Assembly (NCBI GenBank): GCA_030549335.1
Contig: CM060188.1
Location: 45,845,696-45,909,695 of the forward strand
DNA: 64,000 bases
Direction of reading: 5' to 3'
Origin: Pontederia crassipes
Taxonomy: Eukaryota > Streptophyta > Magnoliopsida > Commelinales > Pontederiaceae
The position numbers and the translations under genes were made by a program. Below, in pieces: positions 1 to 12,249 of the stretch. The notes below the pieces were generated by a model that had not been told where the DNA came from, did not search any database, and worked only from the letters and a program-made list of their open reading frames with translations. Position 1 is the first letter of the stretch, and each line of letters starts with the position of its first letter.

Positions 1-1510
1 ACGTATGAACATAAATACCTGAAGTTAAAAATTGATATTAGAGAGGATTATATGCATTTCAGGGTGCATAAGCATTCATGCATCATGAGCATGCATTGCA
101 TATTACTTTGTTGTAATTGGGAAGTAAAAAGACATTATTACTTGTAGGAAATCATCAAGGTACAAGTGAAAGGGAGAAAATCTAATAAACCTCCTTGAAA
201 GGATAAGGTATCAAGTGAGTGGGTAAATCTACAACAAAGCAAAATGATATATGTTACTTATTTTATTTATGATATTATTTCAAGTAAATATTATTATTAG
301 TATTGTTATTGAAACATACCTTAAGTTAAGAAAGATATTTATGACATGTTTCAAAGATTTCATATGAGATGGAATATCCTTTTACATCAAAATATTTTAG
401 GAGAACAATGCTTGTGAACTTAAAATAAGTTTACTTGATATTGATATATGACGGTGATATCTTATTTTGCTATTATAAAACTCTATGTGTACATTGACCA
501 TATTGAATGAAAAATGTCTTTGAGACCGCATTCGATATACATGAAGTTTTTAGGATATATACCAAGTGTCTTTGTCCTTTGGGGGCTGCTCTGTGTGCAC
601 GTATTGGTTCATGATATGCTCTACGTATCCTAAATGAAGGGATACGTATTGATTCATAATTTTCTCTGTGTATCCGAGACTCTTGATTGTGAAATTCTGC
701 TTAATTGTATGACACACAATCATGGAGGGATATGTATTGACTCATAATTTGCTCTGCATATTTTTTTTATTATGAAGCTATGCTTAACTGTATGACACAT
801 GATCATTGAGGGATACGTATTGACTCATGATGAGTATGTGCAATAACACATGTGTGAAGTTTAATTATGAAAATGATGATATCTTGAACTACTTTTACGT
901 ATGTGAAAGTTCATATCATTTGACAATTTATGCTAATATGTTATGCTTTAACTATCTTCTCGTATGAAAAATATGGTTATTTAAATATTATATGCACTCG
1001 TATTATTCTTCTATGTTGTATTTTTATTTCACTCACTGAACAAATAATTGTTGTTCACAGTATCCATTTTAAATTTTCTAGATACTCATAAATTCTCGAA
1101 TTGAGTCGACTCGAAGCTTATTTTTCTGCATATATAAGAGGTCAAGCCGCTGGAGCACTTTTATTTCTCCCTTCACTTTTATTTTTTGGAGTTGTATGTA
1201 ATAGATAATCATAGATATTATAATTAAGTTTGAGAAGAACTTTTTGTAAAGTTGTATATAATTTGATCCTGTGGGGTGTTAGATATGAAATGGTATGTGA
1301 AACAATAATGATACTATGTGAATGTGATGTCTTATAATTTTTATTTAAACTTTGATGAATATATATATGCATCTTTTGTATGTATTGATAAATAACACAA
1401 AAAAAGTAAGGGAGAGAGGTTTTATCGATTTTATATTTAGAATTACTAAATATAATTAAGGGATGCAATAATTGAAATTATAATTTAGTCACGGAGTTGG
1501 GTGTGACATA
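1..1510. other. AT-rich repeat-derived sequence, possible LTR relic
   Basis: No reading frame of note. The stretch has internal tandem repeats and ends near 1500 with a gggtgtgaca string, a common end of Ty3/gypsy long terminal repeats. No primer-binding site follows and the left edge lies outside the window. An LTR relic is an inference only. Confidence 0.3.
596..835. repeat. Degenerate tandem repeat, about 90 bp unit
   Basis: The phrase gggatacgtattgattcat recurs with small changes at about 639, 727 and 810. A shorter cacgtattggttcatgat version sits at 598. The text between the copies is also shared (gctctgcat, ctgcttaattgtatgacaca, aatcatgga). This is seen directly; its function is unknown. 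Confidence 0.7.
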
Positions 1511-2142
1511 ATCAGTAAAGGAACACCAAGAAATATACAAATCAATTGTGTTGTGTTCTATCATGAAAACGAAAGATAAAATTCAAAAGAGAGAAAAAAA
1601 TGTAGAAAAATCTCCATCGAATCCTGTTAATGTTTGATTAGAAGTAGTCCGATGAGTCAGGGTTCCTTTTTTGGCCATCGACATTATTAAAAAAACATAA
1701 CCCACGAGATGCTCCCACGAAGGGGTTATCTAAATCCTAATGACACACAGAACTCACAAAAACATAACCCATCACTTGTAATCCAAGACTGTTTGGCAAA
1801 AATGAGAGGAATAAGACATTGCTCTCGACGTAATTCCTAATCCAAATGAGGGCCTTGTCTAGAATAATATATATTTATTCTCACTTTATTTTTATGATGA
1901 GAACAGTGATGTTTTTGGATGGGATAAGAACAAATTTATACGCTTCTCTTTTTTTTGCAATAATTAATGTGAAGTCCATATGTTTACAAAATTGATGTTT
2001 GACAATAAAAATGAGAACAACACTTTGTTGTTATGCATTATTCCCGTACCAAACAGAACTTTTGTGCAACCTTTGTGTCCATAATCAAAGGGAGCAAGGG
2101 CAAACATGGACGGCACCAGGGTTGTAATATTCAAACACACAA
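1511..2142. other. Intergenic, nothing recognised
   Basis: AT-rich sequence with no credible gene, repeat or RNA that I can support. Confidence 0.5.
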
Positions 2143-3178
2143 GAAATTTTTTTACAAAATTCCCTTTAACTTTAACGTTTTCTCAGCATCATCCTCTAAC
2201 TTTACTTTTGTAATAAGATTGTCCTCCAACTTTTAGCTCTTTTCACGGAATACCATTTTCACCGTTGATCGCCCGTTCCTCGGTTGCCCACATGGCGACG
2301 TTCTCTCTTTGCCAGCAAGCAAATGCCTGAAGGGGCAACACCATGTAGACTACCCTCCACGTCAACAAACTATCCAAAAATAAAATAAATATAAAATAAT
2401 AAGAATAAAATAATAAAAAAAATAAATGCCATCTCCTCTCTCTCCGATCACCGACATCCTTGCCGGCAAGGGGTGGGATCGCCTGAGCGCCGCTGACTAG
2501 AAAGAGACGAGGAGGAGGCGGCTACCCCCACCCCTCTCCTCTCCAGCGTCAGAGAAGAGAGAATGAAGGGAGCAGGGCCCCTCCCTGCGCGTGCATCCCC
2601 CTCTCCTCTCGGGGGGAGGGGGCAAAAAGGGAAGGGGGGTGTGATGCCCCCCTTCTCGCGTCATCGCGAAAGAGGGGGGCGCGAAATGCCCCCCCCCCCC
2701 CCCCCCCCCCCCCCCTTCTCGCTTTCTCCTTGTGTGCCAGCGATGCACAAAGGCCGAGGTTAGGGGGGCGCGAAGGTGCCCCCCTCCCCCCTCGTGACCA
2801 GCGTGTGACACGAAGAGGGGCCCTAGAGAATGACATCAGAGCAGGTAGGGGGAGCGCGCATTACAAGGGTTACCCCTCTCTTCTCCAGCATCAAAGAAGA
2901 GAGAGGGAGGTTGGGTGCCCCTTGCGCCAACCAGCGGGAGAGGAGGGGCAACCCCTAATTTTTTAAAAACTTTATTATTATTTTAATATATATTAAACAC
3001 GTGGAGGAGAGGACGAGTGCAGCAGAGAGAAAATCGTCGTTTGAGCATCGACATATTAAAAGGGTATTGCAATTGAAAAAGGATAATCGGTGAAATAAGT
3101 AAAAAATGGAGAATAGTCTTATTACAAAATAAAATTTGAGGATGCCAAAATTAAAAGGTATTTGATGTAATTTAATCT
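2143..3178. mobile_element. Long-TIR, GC-cored Mutator-like element (family Y, copy 1)
   Basis: The two ends are imperfect inverted repeats of about 110 bp. Shared phrases include ttttgtaataaga and a ttatttcac-type block, read on opposite strands near 2200 and 3120. The flanks aaacacaca (2133-2141) and aaacaacca (3180-3188) agree at 7 of 9 positions, like an aged 9-bp target duplication. The core is extremely GC-rich and holds a 25-base C run (about 2690-2714). It also holds reiterated CTTCTCCAGC...AGAAGAGAG palindromic units, the same as in the copy at 49734-52373. Open frames in the core are low-complexity by-products. Mutator-like assignment rests on TSD size and long TIRs. Confidence 0.6.
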
Positions 3179-3591
3179 TAAACAACCAACATTATTGACT
3201 GAATTGTTTAATGAAATTGAGTGCCAAATGATTGAGAGTGCTAACAGCTTAAGTTCAATCCTAAAACTCTCCATCTTGTTCTGGAAATTAACTCGCTCTA
3301 TCTTTTCGATTTAAAATTAATCGAAAGTTAGACATCTCATGGACGCGGGTCGACATAAAAAACACACATTATAAAGCCAAGTAAATTAAATTTCACAAGA
3401 AAAATGCGGAGTTAAATCGTCTTAATAATTCATCTTAAATCATGTTTTGTCTATAAAGAAAATTCTGTGCTTTGTCCCTTTTGGACTTTTGGCGAATGAA
3501 ATATAAAATAAAATGAGACATGATATGATTCAGAGAAGCTTCGATTCAGTTAAAAGACTCTTTAATGACCACCATTGCCCCTCCCCTCCGC

Positions 3592-5919
3592 CTACTCAAC
3601 GAGCTCGCCAGGCTTCGTCTTCCTCTTCCACACCAGACCGCCGCCGCCAGATGTCCAACTGCGCCGGGATCTTCTCCCATCTGCCCGCTCCCTGATATTC
3701 CTCCTACCCCCGCCCGTCCTCTTCTGTGTCTCTGCGCCGGCGATCCCGTTGTCCAACCGCGTCTCCGCTGCTCGCCGCTCGACCTCTGCCCCGTCGGTGC
3801 CCGCGGCCTCTTTTTGACCCTCCTCCGGCGATGGGATGTCCTCGGGAACTTTCTTAATAGGTCCGACGGGTGTGCCCTGCGGCGGAACGCAGGTGATCCA
3901 AACTGATTTCATCCGCGGCGGCATAGTTTCCTTCGCTGCGTCCGGCTTAGTCTTATATGCGTCGTCTGTCTTCCCATCAGCGGCGACCACTTTGGCCGCT
4001 GGATGAATCCCATCTGCTTCCCTAGCCTTCTTCTCCGGCACGTGATTTGTGGATGGCTCCTTGGTGATGGCTCCGAGAAACTGGTGTTCTCTCGGCCGGT
4101 TCCTTCTAACTTCCTCGACCTCCTTCGCTGCTTCGGTCGGCCGTTGCTTCGCCGCATTCTCCTTATGGGCTTCCGTGAGGTGGCGCTCTTCCACGTCGCG
4201 CTTCTCCTTGAGGCGCAGCTCCTGGAGTTGCTTCAGAGTGATATAGTTCTGCCGCGGAACGCCGGCGGCCACTTCGACTGCCGAACGGCTCTGGTCATGA
4301 CTGCAGGATTTCTCAACCTCTGACTTCGAGGACGGCTGCTTGGGGACAGCTCGAAGCAGATGGTCATCCCTCGGCCGGTTCCTTCTAACTTCATCAACCT
4401 CCGCCGCCATAGGCGGTCGTTGCTTTGCTGCATTCTCATCATGGGCTTCCTGCAGCTTGCGCAGATGGCGCTCTTCACTGTCTTGCTTCTCTTTGAGGCG
4501 CAGTTCCTGGAGTTGCTTCAGCGTGACATAGTTGGACGGAACGCCGGCGGTCACTTCGGCGGCCGGATGGCTACGATCTTGACTGCCGGCCTTCTCCGCC
4601 TCGAGCTTTGCGGACGGCTGCTTGGTGAGTCCCTGGAGCAGATGGCCGTCATTTCTCCGCCGGTTCCTTCTAATTTTCTTGACCTTCGCCGCCCCCGGCG
4701 GCCGTTGCTTCGCCCCATTCTCCTCATGTGGTTCTTCAAGTTCGCGAAGGCGGTGCTGCTCCCCGTTTTGCTTCTCCTTTAGGCGTAGCTCATGGAGTTG
4801 CTTCAGCGTGACATAGTTGGGCGGAAATCCGGCGGCCACATCGACGGCCAGTTGGCTACGATCTTGACTGCCGGCCTTCTCCGCCTCGAGCTTTGCGGAC
4901 GGCTGCTTAGGGAGTCCCCGTTGCAGATGGCGATCATCTCTCGGCCAGTTCCTTTTAACTTCTTCCACTTTTGCCCCATTCTTCTCGTGGGGTACCTCGA
5001 GTTTGCCAAGGCGGCCGCGTTCCCCGTTTTGCTCCTCCTTCAGGCGTAGCTCCCGGAGTTGCTTCAGAGTCACATAATTCTTCGGAACGTCGGTGGCGGT
5101 CAAGCCCAAGGCCGGATAGCTTCGATCTTGACCGCAGTTCTTCTCCCCTTCGGACTTCTCGGATGGCTGCTTGGGGACCGGCCGGAACAGACGCGGACCC
5201 TTCCGTCGGCCCTTCCTGACTCCCTTGACCTCCGTCACCATGTGCAGCGATTGCTCCGCCGATTTCTCCTCATGGACTTCCTTGAGCTCGCGAAGCCGGC
5301 AGTCCTCATCGTCCTGCTTCTCCTTGAGGCGCAGCTCCTGGAGTTGCTTCAGCGTTAGATAGCTCTTCGGCGCGCCGTCAGCCACTTCGACGCCCGGATG
5401 GCTCAGAACTTGACCGCGGGCCTTCTCTGTCTCAGGCTTCGCGAACGGCTGCACAATAACTGGCCGGAGCAGATGTCGACCCCTCGGCCGATTCCTTCTA
5501 ACTTCGTCAACATCTGCTGCCCCGGGCGGCCGTTCCTCCGCCGTTTTCTGGTGGTGTGCCGCATTGACTTCGCGAAGCCGACGGTCTTCTTCGTCTTGCT
5601 TCTCCTTGCGGCGTAGCTCCTGGAGCTGCTTCAGCGTGACACAGCTCCTCGAAACGCCGGCGGCGACCACAACGGCCGGACGGCTCCGATGTTGGACCAC
5701 CCACGCCTCCTTCGCCTGGGGCTTTGCAGACGGCTGCTTGGGGACCGTCCGGGGAAGACGGCGTCCTCTCGGTCGGTTCCGTCTCACTTCCTTGACCTCC
5801 GCCGCTTGCAACGGCCGTTGCATCGCCGGTTTCCCCTCTTGCTCCTTCTCCTTGAGGCGTCGCTCTTGGAGTTGCTTCAGAGTGACGTAGTTGCGCGGGG
5901 GCAGCGGCGTCTTCTCCAT
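3592..5919 (-). CDS. Basic protein of seven tandem ~90-residue repeats, function unknown
   Basis: A 775-residue open frame with a true ATG at 5919-5917 and a TGA stop; no intron is needed. It contains seven tandem repeats. Each begins (Y/C)(V/L/I)TLKQLxELRLKEKQ, followed by an acidic/basic helix-like stretch (RLRELxExHxE), then VRRNRPR, then a PKQPSAKxExEK linker and an AAGVP spacer. The motif tyrosine (or cysteine) sits at residues 11, 93, 187, 282, 369, 464 and 559, so units are 82, 94, 95, 87, 95 and 95 residues long. All unit lengths are whole codons although units differ by many substitutions, which implies selection on the frame. A unique tail follows (residues ~660-775) with MPPRMKSVWITCVPPQG and an Arg/Gly-rich end. 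There is no signal peptide or membrane segment. Amphipathic coiled coil or nucleic-acid binding is only an inference from charge. An AT-rich, TATA-like stretch lies about 80 bp upstream (near 5995). I do not recognise a named family. Confidence 0.75.
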   Translation of the reverse strand: MEKTPLPPRNYVTLKQLQERRLKEKEQEGKPAMQRPLQAAEVKEVRRNRPRGRRLPRTVPKQPSAKPQAKEAWVVQHRSRPAVVVAAGVSRSCVTLKQLQELRRKEKQDEEDRRLREVNAAHHQKTAEERPPGAADVDEVRRNRPRGRHLLRPVIVQPFAKPETEKARGQVLSHPGVEVADGAPKSYLTLKQLQELRLKEKQDDEDCRLRELKEVHEEKSAEQSLHMVTEVKGVRKGRRKGPRLFRPVPKQPSEKSEGEKNCGQDRSYPALGLTATDVPKNYVTLKQLRELRLKEEQNGERGRLGKLEVPHEKNGAKVEEVKRNWPRDDRHLQRGLPKQPSAKLEAEKAGSQDRSQLAVDVAAGFPPNYVTLKQLHELRLKEKQNGEQHRLRELEEPHEENGAKQRPPGAAKVKKIRRNRRRNDGHLLQGLTKQPSAKLEAEKAGSQDRSHPAAEVTAGVPSNYVTLKQLQELRLKEKQDSEERHLRKLQEAHDENAAKQRPPMAAEVDEVRRNRPRDDHLLRAVPKQPSSKSEVEKSCSHDQSRSAVEVAAGVPRQNYITLKQLQELRLKEKRDVEERHLTEAHKENAAKQRPTEAAKEVEEVRRNRPREHQFLGAITKEPSTNHVPEKKAREADGIHPAAKVVAADGKTDDAYKTKPDAAKETMPPRMKSVWITCVPPQGTPVGPIKKVPEDIPSPEEGQKEAAGTDGAEVERRAAETRLDNGIAGAETQKRTGGGRRNIRERADGRRSRRSWTSGGGGLVWKRKTKPGELVE

Positions 5920-6263
5920 TTCAACGTGGCAAAATTAGGAGACGGCTGCAAGCAGGGAAGAAGGGGGAGTTAGGCTTTGCTTTGTTTGGGTAATTTATTA
6001 TTTATTAGTAAAATGGAAGAATGACGACGAATAAGGGATTAATGTTTTAATAAGAAATTATAAGTTTGACAATAAATTAAGGATATGAATATCGGATTTA
6101 GACGCAAATACATCTAAAATTATTAACAAGAAAAATGCATTTAGTGATTTATACAACTATTTATCTCAATAATTGTATTGATTTCATTGTCAAAGTAAAA
6201 AAAAAAAGATGCTTCCACTAAAATGATCCTAAAGATATATGACATCACCCAAAGGCCACATAC

Positions 6264-6317
<54 letters not shown>

Positions 6318-8107
6318 TTACATCTTGCATTAAAGGAATTAATCAGCAAAATGCACACAGGAAAACCTATAAATCTTCTAAACTCATCTAATCCAAACAA
6401 ATGTTTCAGCCGTTGCTTTGAACATGGCATGCCTGGCTTTCTAGAGTACACAGAGAACAGACGTTTGATGCATATTTTTTGAGAATAAACAAAAGAAGTA
6501 GTGTGGAAGAAAAAGGTTTGGTGCTCATTTTTTGAAAGCAAACAAAATGTATCATGGAAGAAAAAGTGCTGTATCTTCATGCAAGGGCCCCTCCCGGACC
6601 ACTTGCTTACGCTTTCAATGTAAGAAAAAATAAATTTTCTGCTGCATTTGGAAAAAAAGAGAGCTGCTATATCCTCCTAAACTTTAGCATAAAAATCCTC
6701 TGAACTTTTCATGTGAGTGACAGGCTTGCATTCATGGCATGGCAGCCTGAAAAGCTGACCTAACAAAAAGCAAACTAATTCTTCTGAACAAGCACACTGG
6801 AAAAACAGAGTCGAAGTCCATTGAAAATTCGTCACTAAACAAATCATGTCCTGTTTTTAAGAAAAAAACATACATAAAAACAGTTTCTGTATGAAAGTTC
6901 TCATGCTTTCATCAAAACTTCCTAATTTCAGAAACGCATTCAATCTTCTGTGAACAAGTCAGAAGTGAAAGCGAAACGAAGAAGAGGAAAGCCAAAGGAG
7001 GCTGATAAATGAAATAAGAGCATTGCTATGTCCTAATCTTTAATCCAAAAATCCTTCTAACAGACTCAATGGCATGGATACAAATTCATCAATTTTTAAG
7101 GGTATTTTTAAAATGTGAGCACTAAGAGTATTATTAGGCTAAACTTTTAGGAGCACATAAGATTTTTTCATGAAATAAATCATAACAGAAAAGAATTTTT
7201 CATTTGGAGAATTTCTTCCCACACCTTCCCAACACCCAAGAAAGAAAGGGAAGTTTTCCCCTCAAAAAAGGAAAGAGAAGTTTTGATATTGCATTGAATC
7301 ATTTGATCAAGGAGATTTGATAGTACATCTAAGAAAAAAGAAAGATTAAAAACTTGAAGATATATTGTAAGTTGTAACAATGGAATCCCCAATATCACTG
7401 ATTAAACATCAAAAAGTGGCCACAGAACATTTCATGTCCTAGTGAAACAAAAAATATTTGTGATATTTCAACTCTTGTCCTTTTAACATATTCCGATTAT
7501 AATGACACAAGATCAGGCAAAAGGCATCCACAACATTACATGAAAAAAAAAACAGCAGAACAGAATAAAAATAACAACAGTGTCGCCATCTATTTCAAAG
7601 AACCAGATCTAGCATATCTGGTCAGTCTGATGGAGAAACAGATCGAGGGGAAAAGCTTTGAACAGGTATGCTTTCGCAGAGAAGACTAACAAGATGAAAA
7701 TGATAACCATAGCATGAAGAAGTTACAAACATGCAGAGAAGCCACGGATGAAGCTGAAAATGATAAAAGTGGCAAAAAGATGATGTTTCCTTCACCTTGT
7801 TTTCCTCTTGCGTTTTACCCAAGAGAAGACCTAGCAAGATGCGGTCGCCGTTGGTTTGTTGGATGAGATGAAAGAGGTCGAAAGGAGGATAAACAAGACA
7901 TTGAAGGACAAAATTGGAAAGAAATCACCTACCCCCTTCCGTTCCACCAATTGGACGAATAGAAATTTAGAGATTTAGAGGAGTATTTCAACCCTCGAAA
8001 ATCATATTCATCCTAAGATAATGAGTTATTAAACATGCACTTTCCATGTGAAGTGCATATCAAGGGTCTTACATTCATTCTTTTTACTTTTATGAGCCTA
8101 TTGCATT
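5920..8107. other. Intergenic, no gene supported
   Basis: AT-rich. It holds a (TA)n tract, an imperfect ~55-bp duplication near 6475-6580 (gtggaagaaaaag repeated), and a slightly GC-richer patch at 7820-7940. I could not turn these into a gene. Confidence 0.5.
6272..6310. repeat. (TA)n microsatellite
   Basis: About 20 uninterrupted TA units, followed by a few CA units. Confidence 0.95.
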
Positions 8108-8345
8108 AAAAAAGTTGTGAAAAATTTGGTCTCGGGACCTTGCTTTATAAGTAAAGTTGTTTTCCATTGCATTTAATTCTTTGAAAACGTTATCATGATG
8201 TGGCAAAGAAACATGCTATGCATGGCAAATATGAAAACTTAGTTTCGAGACCTTGATTTGTAAATGAAGTTGATTGCCACTGCATTAGATTCTTAGAGAG
8301 TTTTATCATGAGTGGCAAAGAAGCAAGTTCTGCAAGGCAAAATAT
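8108..8345. repeat. Imperfect tandem duplication, ~118 bp unit
   Basis: Two adjacent copies share, in order, tttggtctcgggacc / ttagtttcgagacc, then aagtaaagttgttttcca / aatgaagttgattgcca, then atcatgatgtggcaaagaa / atcatgagtggcaaagaa. This is seen directly. Confidence 0.7.
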
Positions 8346-8945
8346 GATTTGAAAAAAAAAACATGCTCCGCAAGGGAAGACATGATTTAGAGAAAACAGA
8401 GGAAAAGAGGAAAACTAGACAGGAACACTGAGAAAGAACTTAACAAAGAGAGAAAAAACATTTTCACTGAATACAATATTAGAAATAACATTTTAATAAA
8501 TATAAACTTCTGATTAGATAACAGATGCATTGTGTTCCAAAATATCTATGTTCTTATTCCAAAACCAAAGTCAAACATGATAATGCTAGACAGCTAGAGA
8601 ATTAACAACAGTGTCTGCATTGTAACACATGGTTACAATGAAGTATTTGTAATAGTTGGCAAAAGAAAGGTTGTGAGATTAGGCAACATACCAACATATA
8701 ACGAGCATAAAGAAGAGAAATCCATTGCAGTGTGTTCTCCCCTCCTACTTTGCATAAGGATTTTTTTCTCGACAAGCCTGTGAGATAAGGAGCAATAAGC
8801 GGCAAAACACGCTAGTTCTTGCATGGAGGCGATCTCTGGTCACCTGGAGATTTTGTATCAGAAGAAGGGGAAAAAAGTCATTATTATATCCAAGTTTTGT
8901 TTAGTGAATATTATTTTGGTTACTAAATATTATTATATACAAGGG

Positions 8946-10948
8946 ATTCAATTAGGGTCGGGTGGTACGCGACGATGTCATGATGATCATCCAAGAGTTT
9001 GTTGACGGGAACTAGGGCTTTGAGCGCCTCAACTAGGGCCGAGCGAGTGGAGGATTCCAGGCCATATCCAGTGCCATCTACCTCTCGGTGGTTCGGACAT
9101 TGACGAATCGACTCCGAGAGGTGCTTCCTGACCTCATTCATCCAGCACAATCAGCCTCCATCCATGGTCGAGCCATCTCAGACAGCTACATGATTGACTC
9201 GGAGATCATTGCACGGTGGAGGGCTGACAGCCAGGCCTTCCTTTGGAAGATCGATTTCTCCAAGGATATGGTATGCCCTTATGGTCTTTTCTTTGACACT
9301 CCTTGCAGGTTAGAGGTTTTCTCAAGACATAGATCGCTTGGATGAAGCGGTGCATCACCACTACTCATCCCCATGCTTTTTGTGCTTGTTGTTGACACCC
9401 TGGCCAGATGTGCCCAAGCATCTTGTGAGGCAGGACTGTTCAGTGGATTTGGAGGGGTCTGGTCCCACTATTGGAGGCTTGGAGTATGCACATGATACGA
9501 TTTTCTTCGTTGAGGATTTGGTACAGCAGGCTAGACAGGTGGCAATATTGGTGGAGATTTTTGGTGAGGTTTCCGGTCTCCAGATCCACCACGCCAAATC
9601 CTCTTTCGTTCCTTTCGGCACGATCACTCAGGAGGCTGCCCAGTGTGCTACCGATCTGTGTACCCAGATCAGTTCCTTGTCGATCACCTACCTAGGCCTT
9701 CCCCTCTCGGATTGTCATATTGGCTCTCGGGGGTGAACCCCACCAATTATCGCGCGGTGCTCGAGATTACTATCATGTGGATGCCTACACTTCTGTTGAG
9801 ACAATTGAATCCTTTGAGGAGCAGATTTTTTTGACAAGGATGTGACTCGGACAACCGTGGCATCCACCTTGTTGCATGGCACAGTGTACGCCAGCCCACT
9901 TCACAAGGAGGGTTGGGGGTCCGAGACATTCGCTGCATCAATTAGGCTCTGTTGGTGCGGTGGGTGGGGCAAATTATGGGACCTGAGGACAGCTTATGGT
10001 GGTCGGTTTTCACTACATGTTATGAACGTGATTTGTCTTGGAACTCCGGAAGCATTCTCCCACGAGGGGCATCATCTTTCTAGCTGGGAATGTCAACTCT
10101 TATCCCATGGGTTCACCCTTTCATGATCCCCTCATTTGGATCCGGAGTGGACTTTTCTTTTTGGCAGCACGAGTGGCTGCTCCGGGACTTGTTATCGGCG
10201 TCCTACCCTCATCAAGTGACCCATGTATTGGCACATGGACTCCTCTTTTCAGCTCTCTGCTCTCAGTTCAGTGCTTCTCCGAGCTCTTGACACTTTTCCG
10301 AGAGTGGCTCCTTTTCATCCGTATCCCTCCCGACCGAACGGGTGGATATGGGTATTGTCGTCCTTCTCAGCTCGCAGTTTATATCTTTGATTCCTTCCTC
10401 TCACTTCTTCATCAGATAGCCTCAGAGCATACTGCATGGCATTCTCGGGTACCACAGAAAGTCAAGATCTTCGCTTAGCTCATGAAGCGCGACGGGATCC
10501 TCACTAGAGTTTACAAGACGAGGTGGGCCCTCCACACCGATACTTCCTGCCCTTTGTGTGTTGAGTTAGATGAGGTCATCGAACCGTATGTTCTTCGAGT
10601 GTGTGGTGGCCCGTGAGTTCTGGTCGCAGATGGATATTTTGGACACATTTCCAGCAATTGCGAAGACTTTGGTAGGCAAACAGAGATAGAGCTGGAGGGT
10701 TTTGTTAGCATCCTTTTTGGCCGGTACCTAGGCCATTTGGCTTTTGTGGGGAGCGATGTCAGGTGGAGAATATTGTTCATCGTGCATCTTTTCTTCTTCA
10801 GGAGTGGGGGGTTTTGAATAGCTAATGTACACTTTCTTTTTGTTGCTCTCTTCTTGAGAGCTCTACATTTTGACTATTTCATAGTTATATATATACATGG
10901 ATGGCAACCATAACTTTGGCGGCCATCCTTTTTCTCCTCAAAAAAAAA
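8946..10948 (+). mobile_element. 5'-truncated L1-type LINE (reverse transcriptase, zf-RVT, hairpin, poly-A)
   Basis: Scattered frames spell a plant L1-clade ORF2. RT block 1 near 9090-9260 reads LTNRLREVLPDLIHPAQSA, then WKIDFSK. The RT active-site block at 9485-9496 reads YAHD where intact elements have YADD. SITYLGLPLS follows at about 9690. A FWQHEWLLRD segment lies near 10160, PQKVKIFA near 10450, and a zinc-finger (zf-RVT) CPLCVELDE near 10550. The 3' UTR ends with a hairpin (10899-10928), CATCCTTTTTCTCCTC and an A-run (10940-10948). The first catalytic Asp is replaced and the frame is broken repeatedly, so this copy is dead. The 5' half (endonuclease, ORF1) is absent, as usual for target-primed insertion. 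Confidence 0.85.
10899..10928 (+). other. LINE 3' terminal hairpin (copy 1)
   Basis: GGATGGC at 10899-10905 pairs perfectly with GCCATCC at 10922-10928, 12 bp before the A-run. It is one of four related hairpins in which the stem sequence changes but pairing is kept. Confidence 0.75.
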
Positions 10949-11475
10949 GATTGAAGTAACAAACTGACATTGAGATATACAACTGGATGTTGTAACTAGG
11001 GACACAAATACATATACAGGTCTGATTTCTCATGATATATGAATCTTGATATAAAGATCATGGAAAGTTTGGACGAACTACGTTTATCACAAAGCCAACT
11101 CTTGTGCCTATTGGCTACTACAATACTCACTCAATCCTTCCTTGAACTTTCATGTCTTGGATTCTCCCTCATCAAGAATCTCTTTTTACTTGCAGATGTA
11201 TTTGAGTGTCATTTCCTCCACTTTGATTAGCTTAATAAATGCTTCATTTTGATTGGAACACAAGGCATAGGCATCAATCCTTTGGAAATGATGGCCAGAT
11301 ATGGTTGCCTAGAAAGTTTAGTTTCAAAAAGCTTATGAAATCATGTGAGGATCATGCCAGACTATGGAAAAGGAGATTCTAATAGCACACCACTTTGTAT
11401 TAGTTAGAAAGATAGTGGGTTGATTAAGATTTAAGAGCATAATGAGTAGTTACAACTTTTATGTCCATGTTCTGT
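10949..11475. other. Intergenic, nothing recognised
   Basis: AT-rich; no convincing gene, TIR or RNA seen. Confidence 0.4.
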
Positions 11476-12240
11476 TTTTTTATTTTTTTTTTTTGAGATC
11501 CATGTTATTCATTGTTAGTCGTGTCTTTTGAAACGACACTGTTAATTATGTTATATAGTTTCACTAACTAAGCTTTATGTTTTTTTAAGAAGAATTGGTC
11601 CTCTATCATTGAAAGATCCAGATAAATCCTGATACAAAATAATTAGAAGACTCAGAGGAGGGCTCTCCTGCTAAAAAGTGTCGACCAACAATTTTCTTAT
11701 AGGGTTCACTAAGTAATCTTCTGTCCTACTAGTCTTTCAAAATGAATGTTTAACTACAAAAAAGTTTAAGGACTCCAAAACAAGCCAACAATTGGAAATA
11801 ATGTTTTGCAATGATTTGTTTGTGATGTTCGCCAGATTCATCGAGTCACATTCAATCCAGACATATATAAGCCACACTGGAGAGCCCTGACTTCAGTGGC
11901 AAGAACAATCTAAAGTTGTTTTGAAATGGAACCTGCACAAAAGAAACCACCATTAGGAGATTGCAATATGCAGCCTACCCCCCTTCCTCACAGGGACGTG
12001 AAGAATCCATTGGTGTTGAGTTTAACCCAATAAGGAGGAAGGCGCTCCACCTCTCGAAATGTGGTCATGGGGATGAGGTCCCTTAGAACAGTGGAGTCTG
12101 ATGTATTCCGCAACATGTGCCTGCACCCTCGCCCACATGGAAGATGGTAGAATGGCTGTTGTGAAAGTGGATATCATTCCCAAGTGTATATATTCCCGAA
12201 AATCGAAAAGCCATCTGAGATAAGATGATGTTACTGGCGT
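11476..12240 (-). mobile_element. LINE 3' piece with RNase H domain (copy D)
   Basis: On the minus strand near 12038-11840 a frame reads PPYWVKLNTNGF, then GCILQSPNGGFF, then LATEVRALQCGLYMSGL. This is the pattern of the plant-type RNase H (RVT_3) domain found at the C-terminus of some plant non-LTR elements. In-frame stops show it is dead. An A-rich tail (T-run 11484-11497 on the plus strand) lies downstream in the element's own direction, followed by a degenerate gagatccatg that resembles the terminal motif of the other copies. Confidence 0.6.
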
Positions 12241-12249
12241 GGGATTTTA

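Noticed and set aside
1142-1468. 108-residue minus-strand frame
   Set aside because: AT-rich, no domain, and inside probable LTR-type sequence.
2497-2836. Overlapping frames of 95-104 residues in the GC core
   Set aside because: Low-complexity Gly/Arg/Pro text on both strands inside a TIR element with a poly-C run; no start context or homology.
4003-5973. Many plus-strand frames opposite the repeat protein
   Set aside because: Shadows of the minus-strand repeat gene; they shift frame at each repeat.
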